DNA from: Verrucomicrobiota bacterium
GTDB taxonomy: Bacteria; Verrucomicrobiota; Verrucomicrobiia; Limisphaerales; CAIMTB01
NCBI GenBank assembly: GCA_963205105.1
Contig: CAUJJW010000364.1
Coordinates: 1-64,000 of the forward strand
DNA length: 64,000 nucleotides
Direction: 5' to 3'
Below are positions 16,265-24,810 of this stretch, piece after piece. The notes under the pieces were generated by a model, which searched no databases, had not been told where the DNA came from, and saw nothing but the letters and a program-made list of their open reading frames with translations. Made by a program: the position numbers and the translations under genes. Each line of letters opens with the position of its first letter. The stretch's first letter is position 1.

Positions 16265-18826
16265 TCACTTGGGCAGCCAAGGCACCGCAGCCCTGAAGAA
16301 TTCCGCATCCAGCGCGTTCGCCCAGAGGCGGGCGGCCTTCGCGGCGCCGGATTCGCTCAGGTGAATTCGGTCGGTCGTGTCTTCCTTCGCCAGCGTGTCG
16401 TAGTCCGGCCCGGGGAAGCAGTCGGGGTGTTGCGCAATCATGCGTTCCTGCACCCGGCGGATTTGGCCAAACCCACCTGGGGGTGACTGACGATTGATGA
16501 CCACCGCCAGACGGGCGAGTCCCGGGCTTCTGCGGACATGATCGATCCACGCCTTGTAGTTCGCGAAGACCTTGTCCTCGTCCTTCTCGGGCCAATCGTT
16601 TTGGCCTTGGTCGGCGAGAATCGCGCGGAGACCAGTGACGGCACAGTACTTCGTCAGCGCATGTTCCAGTCGTATGTAGGGCATGCGAATCGAAGAGATG
16701 ACAAAGGGATGCTCAAACAATTCACCACGAGCGGACTTGGCCCAGTGCTCGAGACTGGTGCCACCAAAGGCCGCGTTCAGCAGCAACACCGGCACGTTGT
16801 GCGCCTTCGCGACATGTTCCGCAAAGGCCGCCCAGAAATAGGTTCCGTTTCCAGCCGGAGCGGGTCGAACGTCGGATTCGAAATGTCGTCCGACGGCGTC
16901 CGGCAGAAATCCCGGGTCGCCGGTCGACTGATAACGTCGCTGGGCTTCCCGATCCCCCGCAGGCAGCGCGATGGTGCTGACTCGGTCGTCGGCTGCTCCG
17001 GCAAGGTTGATTCCCCCTCCGTGCGCGACCGAATGGCCCACGACCACGAACACTTCACCAATACCCACACGCTCCACGGTGGCGCTGGTGAGACCCAAGT
17101 TCCCCGGCCCACCCGCACGGATCTCCAGCGAATACCAGCCAGCCACGGCCCTCAGTTCTCCCCGATAGCTGAAATCCGACTGTACCGTCCCGATCGCCTT
17201 CCACTCTCCAACCTTCCCCGTGTCAACCTCCACGAGCCGTGCCTCGATGCTCACACCCGGCCACGCACAATTCCCGGCGACCGGAATCGTTGCTTCTCCG
17301 GCTTGGCTTCGCTGGAAGACCAAACGGTTCGCGGGCGCAGTGATGGAGAGCATCGCCTTCGCTGGCGCACCATCGGTCGGGCGCAGCCGAACCCAGGTGA
17401 TCGACGGCGCCTTCAGCGTCAGTCGCATGGAACCGACCTCGCCTTCGTTCTCGACCGATTCGGTCCGAGGCACTGAAAAATCGCGCCCTGCATCGACGGT
17501 TCGGATCTCGGCTGTCACGCCGCCGGTCCAGGCGAATCCTTTCCACTTCAGCACGATGTCGGAACGCGGGTCAGCGAAGTTCACAACCAGCATTGTTGCT
17601 TCCCGTCCATCCGCACTTCGGCCGGCGGCGAAGGCCAGTTTGCCCGCAACAGCGCCGCGCGTCTCCACCCGCCTCGGGGTTTCAAGCAATCCACGAAACG
17701 CCCTCAAGGCCTGGTAGGACTTCTGCGGAACACCCTGCTCTGTGAAAATGCCAAACGCACCGACTTCGCCGTGGAAGAGATTGCAGACATCGATCGGCGT
17801 ATCCTGAAGTTCGATCAGCGACGCGGCGATGAACGCGGCCCCGGGGGCTCCCGCCATCTCCTGATAGTACCGCTGTCGCCCCGCGGCGGTCCCCGACCTG
17901 GTGATGGGTTCCCAAGTGTTGCCGGGAAGGAAGTTCCATTCGTTCAGGTGGTTCTCGGTCTCGGTGTAACCCTTGGAATCCAGGAAACCCCGAATGGCCC
18001 GGGAACGCGCGGTGAGTTCCGTGGGGTCCGCTGTGTAACAATGCCAGGAGAAGAAGTTCAACGGTACGTTGTCCTGGCGGCACATTTCCAGAAAGCGCAC
18101 GGCGAAGTCGGTGGGAACGAACTCGCCTCGCACCAGATTGCCACTGGCGCCGAGCGACGGGCCGCCGACCTTTAGCGCGGGGAAGCGCTTCTTGATGGCG
18201 GTTGCGGTGACGCGATAGAGCCGAAGGTAGTCGTCGTCGGTGCCGCTCCACATCACCGGACGGTTCTCCGGTTCGTTCCAGATCTCCCAGTAGCGGATGT
18301 TGTGATGAAAGCCATTCGCCCATCCCTCGTTGTAGTGACGGATGATGCCGAGGCAGATTGCCGCCCATTTCTCCGGATCCGCGGGCGGATGAACGAACCG
18401 CTTCACGCTCGTGTGCTCGATGCTCTCGCCCAAACGGTAGATGGGTTCCGCTCCGGTCTTCCGCACCGCTTCCAGGTACTCGTCGGTCAGCCGGAAGTCG
18501 TAGCTCTCGGGAAGCTCAGGGTCGGCGTCGGGGTTCGGAAACACCGCATGGTGATCCACCACGTACGGATTGGGCCAACCGCAGTCGTGCAGCCGCGTGA
18601 AGGGAATCCCCAGCTCCTTCTGTTCCGCGATCACATCGAAGATTCCGCCGGGGGCCAGGGGCCCTTTGTTGACGCCATGGAGGGCTCGGAGGGTTCCGGT
18701 GTGAACGGAGAAGTCGGCGGTGAGCCAGGCAACTTCCGCGCGCAGCGGGATCCAGCCGAGCATGCCGACGACAAGCCAACCGAGACATCGGCTGGTGAGA
18801 CAGTGGAAGGTGTTCATGGGGAACAT
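16265..18826 (-). CDS. Secreted glycosidase (GH39-like) fused to SGNH/sialate O-acetylesterase-like domain
   Basis: An 853-residue secreted protein (signal about 5-30). Residues about 35-400 look like a clan GH-A TIM barrel related to GH39: WEIWNEPE (180-187) with Glu185 as candidate acid/base, and HLNEWNF (293-299) with Glu296 as candidate nucleophile. A beta-rich linker follows (about 400-600). Residues about 600-853 are an SGNH hydrolase: GHSVAHGG near its start in place of the usual GQSN, NAAFGGTSLEHW (block II), ADQGQND (block III) and DRIHLSESG carrying the Asp/His pair. Such a protein could deacetylate and cleave a decorated glycan. It lies upstream of the DTW and sulfatase genes, same strand, 48-bp gap. 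Confidence 0.8.
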   Translation of the reverse strand: MFPMNTFHCLTSRCLGWLVVGMLGWIPLRAEVAWLTADFSVHTGTLRALHGVNKGPLAPGGIFDVIAEQKELGIPFTRLHDCGWPNPYVVDHHAVFPNPDADPELPESYDFRLTDEYLEAVRKTGAEPIYRLGESIEHTSVKRFVHPPADPEKWAAICLGIIRHYNEGWANGFHHNIRYWEIWNEPENRPVMWSGTDDDYLRLYRVTATAIKKRFPALKVGGPSLGASGNLVRGEFVPTDFAVRFLEMCRQDNVPLNFFSWHCYTADPTELTARSRAIRGFLDSKGYTETENHLNEWNFLPGNTWEPITRSGTAAGRQRYYQEMAGAPGAAFIAASLIELQDTPIDVCNLFHGEVGAFGIFTEQGVPQKSYQALRAFRGLLETPRRVETRGAVAGKLAFAAGRSADGREATMLVVNFADPRSDIVLKWKGFAWTGGVTAEIRTVDAGRDFSVPRTESVENEGEVGSMRLTLKAPSITWVRLRPTDGAPAKAMLSITAPANRLVFQRSQAGEATIPVAGNCAWPGVSIEARLVEVDTGKVGEWKAIGTVQSDFSYRGELRAVAGWYSLEIRAGGPGNLGLTSATVERVGIGEVFVVVGHSVAHGGGINLAGAADDRVSTIALPAGDREAQRRYQSTGDPGFLPDAVGRHFESDVRPAPAGNGTYFWAAFAEHVAKAHNVPVLLLNAAFGGTSLEHWAKSARGELFEHPFVISSIRMPYIRLEHALTKYCAVTGLRAILADQGQNDWPEKDEDKVFANYKAWIDHVRRSPGLARLAVVINRQSPPGGFGQIRRVQERMIAQHPDCFPGPDYDTLAKEDTTDRIHLSESGAAKAARLWANALDAEFFRAAVPWLPK

Positions 18827-19099
18827 GCCGAGGACATCGACGCTGCGACTAGGGTGTGTCCTTCTCGGTGGGACTCGGTGCGATGGCCGACGGCATGGTT
18901 TCGTTGGCTTTTCGGTACAGGCGCCTCAAGGCCGCTCTTCTGACGAACAGGATCAATTCTCCAAAGTCAGTGTGGAATGCGACGGCGTGCCGTCGGGAGG
19001 AGTGCCTCCGGTGCCGCCACATCCCAACCCGATGGAACACACCAGCCGATGAGTCCCCGCGGCGCTCACACCGGACGGGCGCCTCCAACTCGATCCTGC
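18827..19099. other. 273-bp intergenic region
   Basis: I see no gene, tRNA or clear terminator hairpin with a T-run here. The short open frames have no family resemblance and no convincing start. Confidence 0.4.
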
Positions 19100-20428
19100 T
19101 CAAACCGACCAAGGAGCCCGATAGTCGCGCGTGAGCCACTTGGGATCGCCGGTTCCCCCGGTGAATTCGAAGCGGACCGGGTCCCACCCGAACGACGCGT
19201 GGTGATAGTAGCTCTGGTTCAACAGGTGACAGCAGATCGCGGAGCGCGCACCCACCTGTTCACTGGTGATGGGCTTCGTGCGGCTCTTCACGCAGTCGAG
19301 GAAGTCCGCGATGTGATTCGCGCTGACGTAGAGCCGCACTTTGGCTTCCTTGAGAAAGAGAGCCTCGGCCTTCCGAACCTCCGCCGTGACGGACGTCTCG
19401 GTCTCCTTGCCCTTGTAGGACGCCACCGTCTTGCCATCGACGACGACGACGAACCGGCCGCGGTTGACGCTCACCACGCCGCCCTCGCCGAAGAACTCGA
19501 TGCCAAACCCGTCGCCATGCTCCACGGGAATGCCACCGGGGAAGATCAGTTTCGCGCCGCGTTTGGCGGTGGCATCGCCGGCCGCCTTGACCTCCACCGG
19601 CCCGCTGGCGTCCATGCCGAGCCCCCATTGAGCGATGTCCAGATGATGCGCACCCCAGTCGCCCACGCCCCCGCTGCCGTATTCGCGGTAGTTGCGCCAC
19701 GCGGGAAATCCCTGATGAATGCCGCGTGGGCTGAGCACCGAACTGTACGCCCGCAAGGGGCCCGGACCACACCAACGGTCCCAGTCCAGTCCCGGTTCCG
19801 CCGCCTCTTCCGCCAAGTCGCAGGTGAGGCCCGGATCCCCAAAGCTGCAGGCGACCCGGTTTATCTTGCCGATGACCCCATTGCGCACGAGTTCACAGGC
19901 CACCCGGAATTCATTGCTCGAGCGCTGCATCGAGCCGGTCTGTAGCACGCGCCCGTTGGCGTCCACCGCCTTCAGCACCTCCACGGCCTCCCGGATGTTG
20001 TGCGTCAGCGGCTTCTCACAATACACATCCTTGCCGGCCCGGAGCGCGGCCAGCATGGGGATCGCGTGCCAATGGTCCGGGGTGGCGATGCAGACGGCGT
20101 CGATGTCCTTCCGCTCGATGAGCTCGCGAAAATCATTGTACGCCGTGCAGGCGGTGTTGCCGTAGTGCTTGTCCACCCGACGCTTGGCGTCGTCGCGTCG
20201 GTTAGAGTCCACGTCGCACACCGCCAGCACCTGGGTTCCCCGGGAAAGAAAACCGCCCAGCAAACCGCGCGATTGGGTTCCCATGCCGATAAACCCCATC
20301 CCGAGCCGGGAATTCGCCGGTGTCTCCGCACTCCAAAGGCGGCCTGGCAAAAGAAAGGGAACGCCCGCGCCGAGGGTGGATGCGGCTTTCAGGAAATGGC
20401 GACGGTTGATCGGAGAGGTGGCTTTCAT
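19100..20428 (-). CDS. Secreted Gfo/Idh/MocA-family oxidoreductase
   Basis: The start is placed at 20428 (MKATSPINRRHFLKAAS), which gives a twin-arginine signal (N-R-R-H-F-L-K); the upstream extension has none. The 442-residue protein carries a Rossmann domain (GMGFIGMGTQSRG, 43-55), the Asp of CDVD (71-74) for NAD(P) binding, ATPDHWHA (115-122) and the family-defining EKP (138-140), then a C-terminal beta-sheet substrate domain with WGAHHLDIAQWG. Enzymes of this group oxidise or epimerise sugars; Tat export with cofactor pre-bound is common in Planctomycetes and Verrucomicrobia. It is the first gene of the minus-strand glycan-degradation run. Confidence 0.88.
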   Translation of the reverse strand: MKATSPINRRHFLKAASTLGAGVPFLLPGRLWSAETPANSRLGMGFIGMGTQSRGLLGGFLSRGTQVLAVCDVDSNRRDDAKRRVDKHYGNTACTAYNDFRELIERKDIDAVCIATPDHWHAIPMLAALRAGKDVYCEKPLTHNIREAVEVLKAVDANGRVLQTGSMQRSSNEFRVACELVRNGVIGKINRVACSFGDPGLTCDLAEEAAEPGLDWDRWCGPGPLRAYSSVLSPRGIHQGFPAWRNYREYGSGGVGDWGAHHLDIAQWGLGMDASGPVEVKAAGDATAKRGAKLIFPGGIPVEHGDGFGIEFFGEGGVVSVNRGRFVVVVDGKTVASYKGKETETSVTAEVRKAEALFLKEAKVRLYVSANHIADFLDCVKSRTKPITSEQVGARSAICCHLLNQSYYHHASFGWDPVRFEFTGGTGDPKWLTRDYRAPWSV

Positions 20429-20549
20429 GCGCGGGGTGACGTGGGACCGTGCACCTGCGGGTGAAGCCCGGACAAGGAAGAATCTCCGAGGCCCCATCCA
20501 GTCGGTGCATCTCCGTGTTATCGGAGGACACGGCCCTCTTTTTGACAGG

Positions 20550-20660
20550 ATGAACACGATGAACAGGATGAAATGCCGTTCCGCTTGGGATCCTGAGCAT
20601 CCTGTTCATCCTATGAATCCTGTCCAAAACCCTCCGATGCTTGGATCGCCCTTCCACAAC
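20550..20660 (-). repeat. Inverted second copy of the ACAGGATTC-containing dispersed element
   Basis: Read on the minus strand, this segment carries GATCCAAGCATCGGAGGG, then GTTTTGGACAGGATTCA, then about three degenerate 9-bp units and AGCGGAACG. The same landmarks occur in the same order around 4108-4251 on the plus strand. On its own it also forms an inverted repeat: GACAGGATGAACACGATGAA (20554-20573) faces CCTATGAATCCTGTC (20610-20624). Confidence 0.8.
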
Positions 20661-20780
20661 TCGGAGATCCGCCCCATCCGGTCCGTGCATCCGGGAGTTG
20701 TTGGCGGTGTTACTGGCCGCCCAACGTTACGGTGAGGACTTCACGTCGCGATGCGCCCAGCCAAAGGCGCGCTCCGCGGG

Positions 20781-21168
20781 TTACGGCCAGAGAAACCCCG
20801 GGTGCTTCGACTTCAGCGTCGCACGGATCTTTGGATACTCCGCCTTCCGCCACGCGGACCAGTCCCGCGTCGATGCGAGACGCTTGCCACTTGGGTCCTG
20901 AATCCAGATGCGGATCGGCACGCGTCCTTCGGCGATCCGCGGGTGCTCCGGAAGGGGCCGAGAACCCATGGTCCCGGGCGAACTGCTGCGCCCGCAGCAG
21001 CGTGTGGAAGTCGCTCGTCCCTCCATCCTCGAACGCATCCCGCCGATCTTGAAGATGTCCCACGTCGCGACCGATGCGAATCAGCAGATCACGACCACTC
21101 ACCAGCCCCGCGCACAGCGCTGCCTCCGGAACGCAACCCCGTTGCCCCGCCTCCAATACCCGCACCAC
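20781..21168 (-). pseudogene. Internally deleted hrpB helicase relic
   Basis: Read on the minus strand, this segment encodes EAGQRGCVPEAALCAGLVSG, IGRDVGHLQDRRDAFED and TLLRAQQFARDHGFSA. These match the intact HrpB-like protein at 31908 (about its residues 440-500) at nearly every position. The reading frame then shifts, and the next sequence is EHPRIAEGRVPIRIWIQD ending HPGFLWP and a stop, matching the last 45 or so residues of the same protein. The roughly 300 residues between are missing. This is a partial duplicate with an internal deletion and frameshift at the junction near 20945-20955; it should not be functional. Confidence 0.9.
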
Positions 21169-21191
21169 CGGGGCGGCAAGCCTTCACCCCC

Positions 21192-23135
21192 TCACATTTT
21201 GCGGCGAAGGTGAAACGTCCAGAAAAAGCTCTGGGGCACTCCGTTCGCGCCGATCTTTGTGCCCTTGGCGTTTCCCTCAATCTCGCCGGGGCTCTGCTGC
21301 GTGAAGCTGACATCCTGGAGGTTGATCTCCCGAGCGAAAACATCGTGGATGAGGCTCGACTCGGAAACCTGGGTACCACCGGCATCCGGTTGTCCTCCGC
21401 AGAAGGTCTTGCTGATCGAATGGACCGTCCGAAGTTCCACCGGCAGGGCGCTCATCTGCGCCGCGGTGAACGTTGTCAGGTTCCCATTGAGAAAACTGAA
21501 CTGAACGCGGACCTCCACCGACTGGGAGGCCGTCCCCACGGTGCGCCACCGGGTGGAAGTGGTCGCGCCGCACTCGAACCACTGGTCCTCGTCCTTGTCC
21601 GAGGTGATTGCCGCCATCGCGTCACCCCGCAGGGTGAGCGTGACGACCTGCTGGGTGAAAAAAGGGGTGACGATTTCGTCGATCTCCGCCTCATCCACCT
21701 CCACTTCGAACTGCTCGGCGGAAGCATCCCCCTCGGAACAGGCATACGACGTTTCGGGACGGGAACAATCCTGCCTCCGGTTGCCGATGTCGGCATAGCT
21801 CGCGACCCCAACCCAGTCCAACAAACAGGGCAGCTTCTGGGCCACCATCTGGTCCAGAAACTCAGGCACGGTTCCCAGTCCACACGTGGCGAGGATATCC
21901 TCGTTGCCCGTGAGCTGGGACTCCCGCGCAAAGCCCAGCACGGTCCTCGCGAGGTTCCGGTTGGAGCTGGTTCCCTTTGCGCAGGCGTCGAACGCCTCGG
22001 TGAGGCAGTTGCACTGCCACTTCTCCCAGGCACCGGACGAAAAGAAGCCGGCTGCCGGTCCGTCCGGCCAACCCAGCAGTTCGCCCTCCCGCGCAAGTCC
22101 AAGAATTTCTCGGATCAGGAACTTGGCCAGCACGCAATCCCGCTCCGCCTCTGCAAAGGAAGGCTCCAGGTGGTTTCGGAAATAATCTTCCGCGCGCAAC
22201 AGAATTTCGGCCCCGACATTGGTCTGCGGGTTGGCTCCAAGGAGGGCATTCTGGCGTTCACGGCTCAGAATCCCGCCGAGCTCGGCCTGGTAACGGTCAC
22301 GGACATCCTGAATCGACGCGATCGTCACCGCCGCGCGGCCCGCGGGTTCCCACACCGCCGTGCCTACGCCACTGAAGTGGGTGACCGGAATGACAACCCG
22401 GTTGCTCGCTGTAAGATCCGGGACCAGGTGGAAATCCTTGCCGTTCCCGTCGAACGCGAAACTCGAGAGCTTCAGCGGGGGCTTGTCCACGGGGAATTGG
22501 ATCTCCAAACGCCCCGCACCATGGAAAGCGAAACCGTCGGGCGCGAAGACCACGGCGGAGCGTTCCGAGTTTCCAGACGGGAAGGTGGTGAATTCGGACA
22601 CCACGCTCATGGTGATAGGAACGGTCTCCACCACGTTGCTCGGTGCCACCGTGAAAACGAACCGAGTGCCGTCCCGATTTGTCAGCGTCAGGCTTCCTCC
22701 GGCCGCGGGCGTTATGAGGCCCGCGGCCACCGCACCCGGTTCCAACACCGCGACGACCTCCGGGCCGGCCGCGTCCGGCAGCTTCATGCCCCGGAAAAAC
22801 ATTGCCGTGTCGCCGGGTATCCCGAGGTACTGGTGACGGAATATTCCATCCACCGCCGCACCGGAGGAGAGCTCTGTCCAAGTCAAAAGATCGGAACAAG
22901 CCTGAACCGCATACCGGCCTGGCTCGAGTCCGGACAGTACCAAGGTTGGCCCGCGGGCGGGGGCAACCCAGGAAATCGATACGTTCATCCCCGCAGCCCA
23001 AACAGGCAGCTGGCCCCAGACCGAGAGCGCGATCGCGAGCTGGAGAAACCCGGAAAAGGCGAACACTCGAAGATGAGGGTTTCCCCGGGGGTTGGATCGG
23101 ATCGGAAAATCCAACCCTTGGCGTCGAAGAGTCAT
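21192..23135 (-). CDS. Large secreted protein of unknown function
   Basis: A 647-residue protein with an N-terminal hydrophobic signal (about 25-45) after a basic stretch. A short module follows (about 55-120: LEPGRYAVQACSDLLTWTEL then MFFRGMKL) that is common in verrucomicrobial secreted proteins. Next is a beta-rich region (about 125-250) and a helical, Cys-containing half with no family I recognise (WQCNCLTEAFDACAKG, CLLDWVGVASYADIG). The C-terminus ends in a basic HLRRKM. ATG 23135 is preferred over an upstream TTG. It is probably cell-surface or periplasmic; no catalytic motif is seen. Confidence 0.7.
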   Translation of the reverse strand: MTLRRQGLDFPIRSNPRGNPHLRVFAFSGFLQLAIALSVWGQLPVWAAGMNVSISWVAPARGPTLVLSGLEPGRYAVQACSDLLTWTELSSGAAVDGIFRHQYLGIPGDTAMFFRGMKLPDAAGPEVVAVLEPGAVAAGLITPAAGGSLTLTNRDGTRFVFTVAPSNVVETVPITMSVVSEFTTFPSGNSERSAVVFAPDGFAFHGAGRLEIQFPVDKPPLKLSSFAFDGNGKDFHLVPDLTASNRVVIPVTHFSGVGTAVWEPAGRAAVTIASIQDVRDRYQAELGGILSRERQNALLGANPQTNVGAEILLRAEDYFRNHLEPSFAEAERDCVLAKFLIREILGLAREGELLGWPDGPAAGFFSSGAWEKWQCNCLTEAFDACAKGTSSNRNLARTVLGFARESQLTGNEDILATCGLGTVPEFLDQMVAQKLPCLLDWVGVASYADIGNRRQDCSRPETSYACSEGDASAEQFEVEVDEAEIDEIVTPFFTQQVVTLTLRGDAMAAITSDKDEDQWFECGATTSTRWRTVGTASQSVEVRVQFSFLNGNLTTFTAAQMSALPVELRTVHSISKTFCGGQPDAGGTQVSESSLIHDVFAREINLQDVSFTQQSPGEIEGNAKGTKIGANGVPQSFFWTFHLRRKM

Positions 23136-23278
23136 CAAGCGGCTGGGAACCTATTCAGAGTCCTCCCCGGGTACCACTGCGCAGTGGATGGCGTGGGGGT
23201 GGAAGGTCATCGGTGGACCCGGAGCAAGGCGGGGGGACCGAGCTCAGTGTCATGAGTAAGGACTGAACCGGTTACGAC

Positions 23279-24295
23279 TCATTCCACGCGCCGAGGACAT
23301 CCTTGAAGGGTCGCCGATGGGCTCTCGCCGAAGAGTTGCCGGTAGTCGACGGCGAGCCGGCCGAAATCCCAGAACCCGTTCGATAGGGCGACCGCTTTGA
23401 CGCTGTTCGTCCCCGGGATCGCGGTGCGCAGAGTCTGGCGGACCTGATGGAGCCGGCGCAATTTCAGGTATCGGATCGGCCCCATGCCGTAGTGCCGGAC
23501 GAACGCATCGCGCAGTGTCCGCTCGCTGACGCCGGTCACGGCGCAGAGGTCGAGCAGGTACACCGGTTGGTGGGCGTGCTCCCGCAGATGATCCTGGGCC
23601 CGCCGCAGGATGGCGGATCGCTCGCCTAGGGAAGCGCTCGTGGACTTCGGGCGGTCTGTCCCTCGGTCCGCCACGACCGCCAGCACGACTGCGCCCAGGA
23701 GCGACCGTTCCATCGCGGCCCGCCACATCGGGTTGGCCCAGGCCATCGGCGTGTGTTCGGCCTGGCGCCGTATTCCGTCGATCGTGCCGAGCAACGCCTG
23801 CCATGGCGCAGCCTGTGGTCGCACCCGCCGGAACTCACCAGGTGCAATCCCGGCGTCATCACCCGTGGCGGCGCGCATGGCCTCCTGGAAGCGCGCCTCA
23901 GGGATCGGCGCATAGAAATACTCGCCTGGCGAGGATCGCGAGAAGTGCTCTGCCCCGGAACCGTGCAACCCCAGCGCCTGCTCCTCGAAGATCCGCTGCC
24001 CGTTTTGCAGCGTCGGCCCACGACTGGCGGTATCGAGTACGACCGAGACGTGTTGCCGTAACGCCGTTCCCGAGCACAGCCACGACGCCTCATGGAATCC
24101 ATAGCGAACGAGGGTCTCCCCCAGAGGGATCAATTGGATTCGGTTCGAGAACCGGCCTCCCACCGTCTGCACCACCTCCACTCCCTCATGCCGAATGGCC
24201 TCGGCAAACTGGTCGCATTCGGTGAACGACACGTCGACAACCCCAGGGAAGCAGGGCGCCGCGGGATTCACGGCGTCGTCCTGCCGAAAATGCAT
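23279..24295 (-). CDS. AraC-family transcriptional regulator
   Basis: A 338-residue regulator from ATG 24295; a TTG start at 24331 is also possible. The N-terminal two-thirds is a sensing domain of the AraC-binding-like type (resembling the ligand domain of EutR/OruR-like regulators). The C-terminus has both helix-turn-helix motifs: LLDLCAVTGVSERTLRDAF (first HTH) and AVALSNGFWDFGRLAVDYRQLFGESPS (second HTH), the arrangement that defines the family. It is transcribed divergently from the sulfatase-sulfatase-sulfatase-aqpZ cluster and may regulate it; that is inferred from position only. Confidence 0.88.
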   Translation of the reverse strand: MHFRQDDAVNPAAPCFPGVVDVSFTECDQFAEAIRHEGVEVVQTVGGRFSNRIQLIPLGETLVRYGFHEASWLCSGTALRQHVSVVLDTASRGPTLQNGQRIFEEQALGLHGSGAEHFSRSSPGEYFYAPIPEARFQEAMRAATGDDAGIAPGEFRRVRPQAAPWQALLGTIDGIRRQAEHTPMAWANPMWRAAMERSLLGAVVLAVVADRGTDRPKSTSASLGERSAILRRAQDHLREHAHQPVYLLDLCAVTGVSERTLRDAFVRHYGMGPIRYLKLRRLHQVRQTLRTAIPGTNSVKAVALSNGFWDFGRLAVDYRQLFGESPSATLQGCPRRVE

Positions 24296-24507
24296 AGGGT
24301 TTCTGCTAGCAGATCGATTATGCTGTGCCAAGATTTCTTAATGAAGCCCGCCTGATGCAGTGAATCAGGCCAGCTCGTGGCTTTATCCGTGCGGTCGGGG
24401 AACGGTGACGACACCAGGATTCGCCCCTCATTCCATCCTCCGGTGAGGCGAGGGGCGCCGAGGTAAACCGGCGCGGTCGTGCACAGATGCTTTCATGAAG
24501 TCTCAAC
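24296..24507. other. Intergenic region upstream of AraC regulator
   Basis: This 212-bp gap is locally more AT-rich (for example AAGATTTCTTAATGAAG near 24330) than its surroundings, consistent with promoter DNA for the divergent regulator. I could not assign -35/-10 elements or operators. Confidence 0.3.
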
Positions 24508-24768
24508 TTGGCCTTCGGGTTTTCATTGGGCCCGATCCTCAACTACCCCCTCGGCCAGGGATGGTCCGTGGGTTGCCCGGAGATGACCTGCACCTACGAT
24601 TTTGATGAGGGCGGTTGGAGCAGCATGCCAGTCGGCGGAAAGGTCTCCAAGCTGGGCAAGGTGCCCACTCAGTTGAGCCTCCAATACGAGCACGACTTTG
24701 CCGCCGGACGCGGTGACCCGGAGGATACGATTCGGTTCGCCCTGAAATTCCTTTTCCCGAAACTCTGA
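24508..24768 (+). pseudogene. C-terminal remnant of an outer-membrane beta-barrel/transporter-like protein
   Basis: An 86-codon open frame with only a TTG as possible start and no signal sequence. It reads like the end of a barrel protein: NYPLGQGWSV, MPVGGKVSKLGKVPTQLSLQ, then a strand ending RFALKFLFPKL with a C-terminal hydrophobic alternation. It resembles the last strands of the 'neuromedin U'/MetA-pathway-type transporter proteins of Planctomycetes and Verrucomicrobia. The 5' part of such a gene is absent, so I call it a remnant. It sits 42 bp before the sulfatase at 24811. Confidence 0.5.
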
Positions 24769-24810
24769 TCCGTTCCCGAACTCACAATCTCGAGTCCGAC
24801 GCCACCCATC

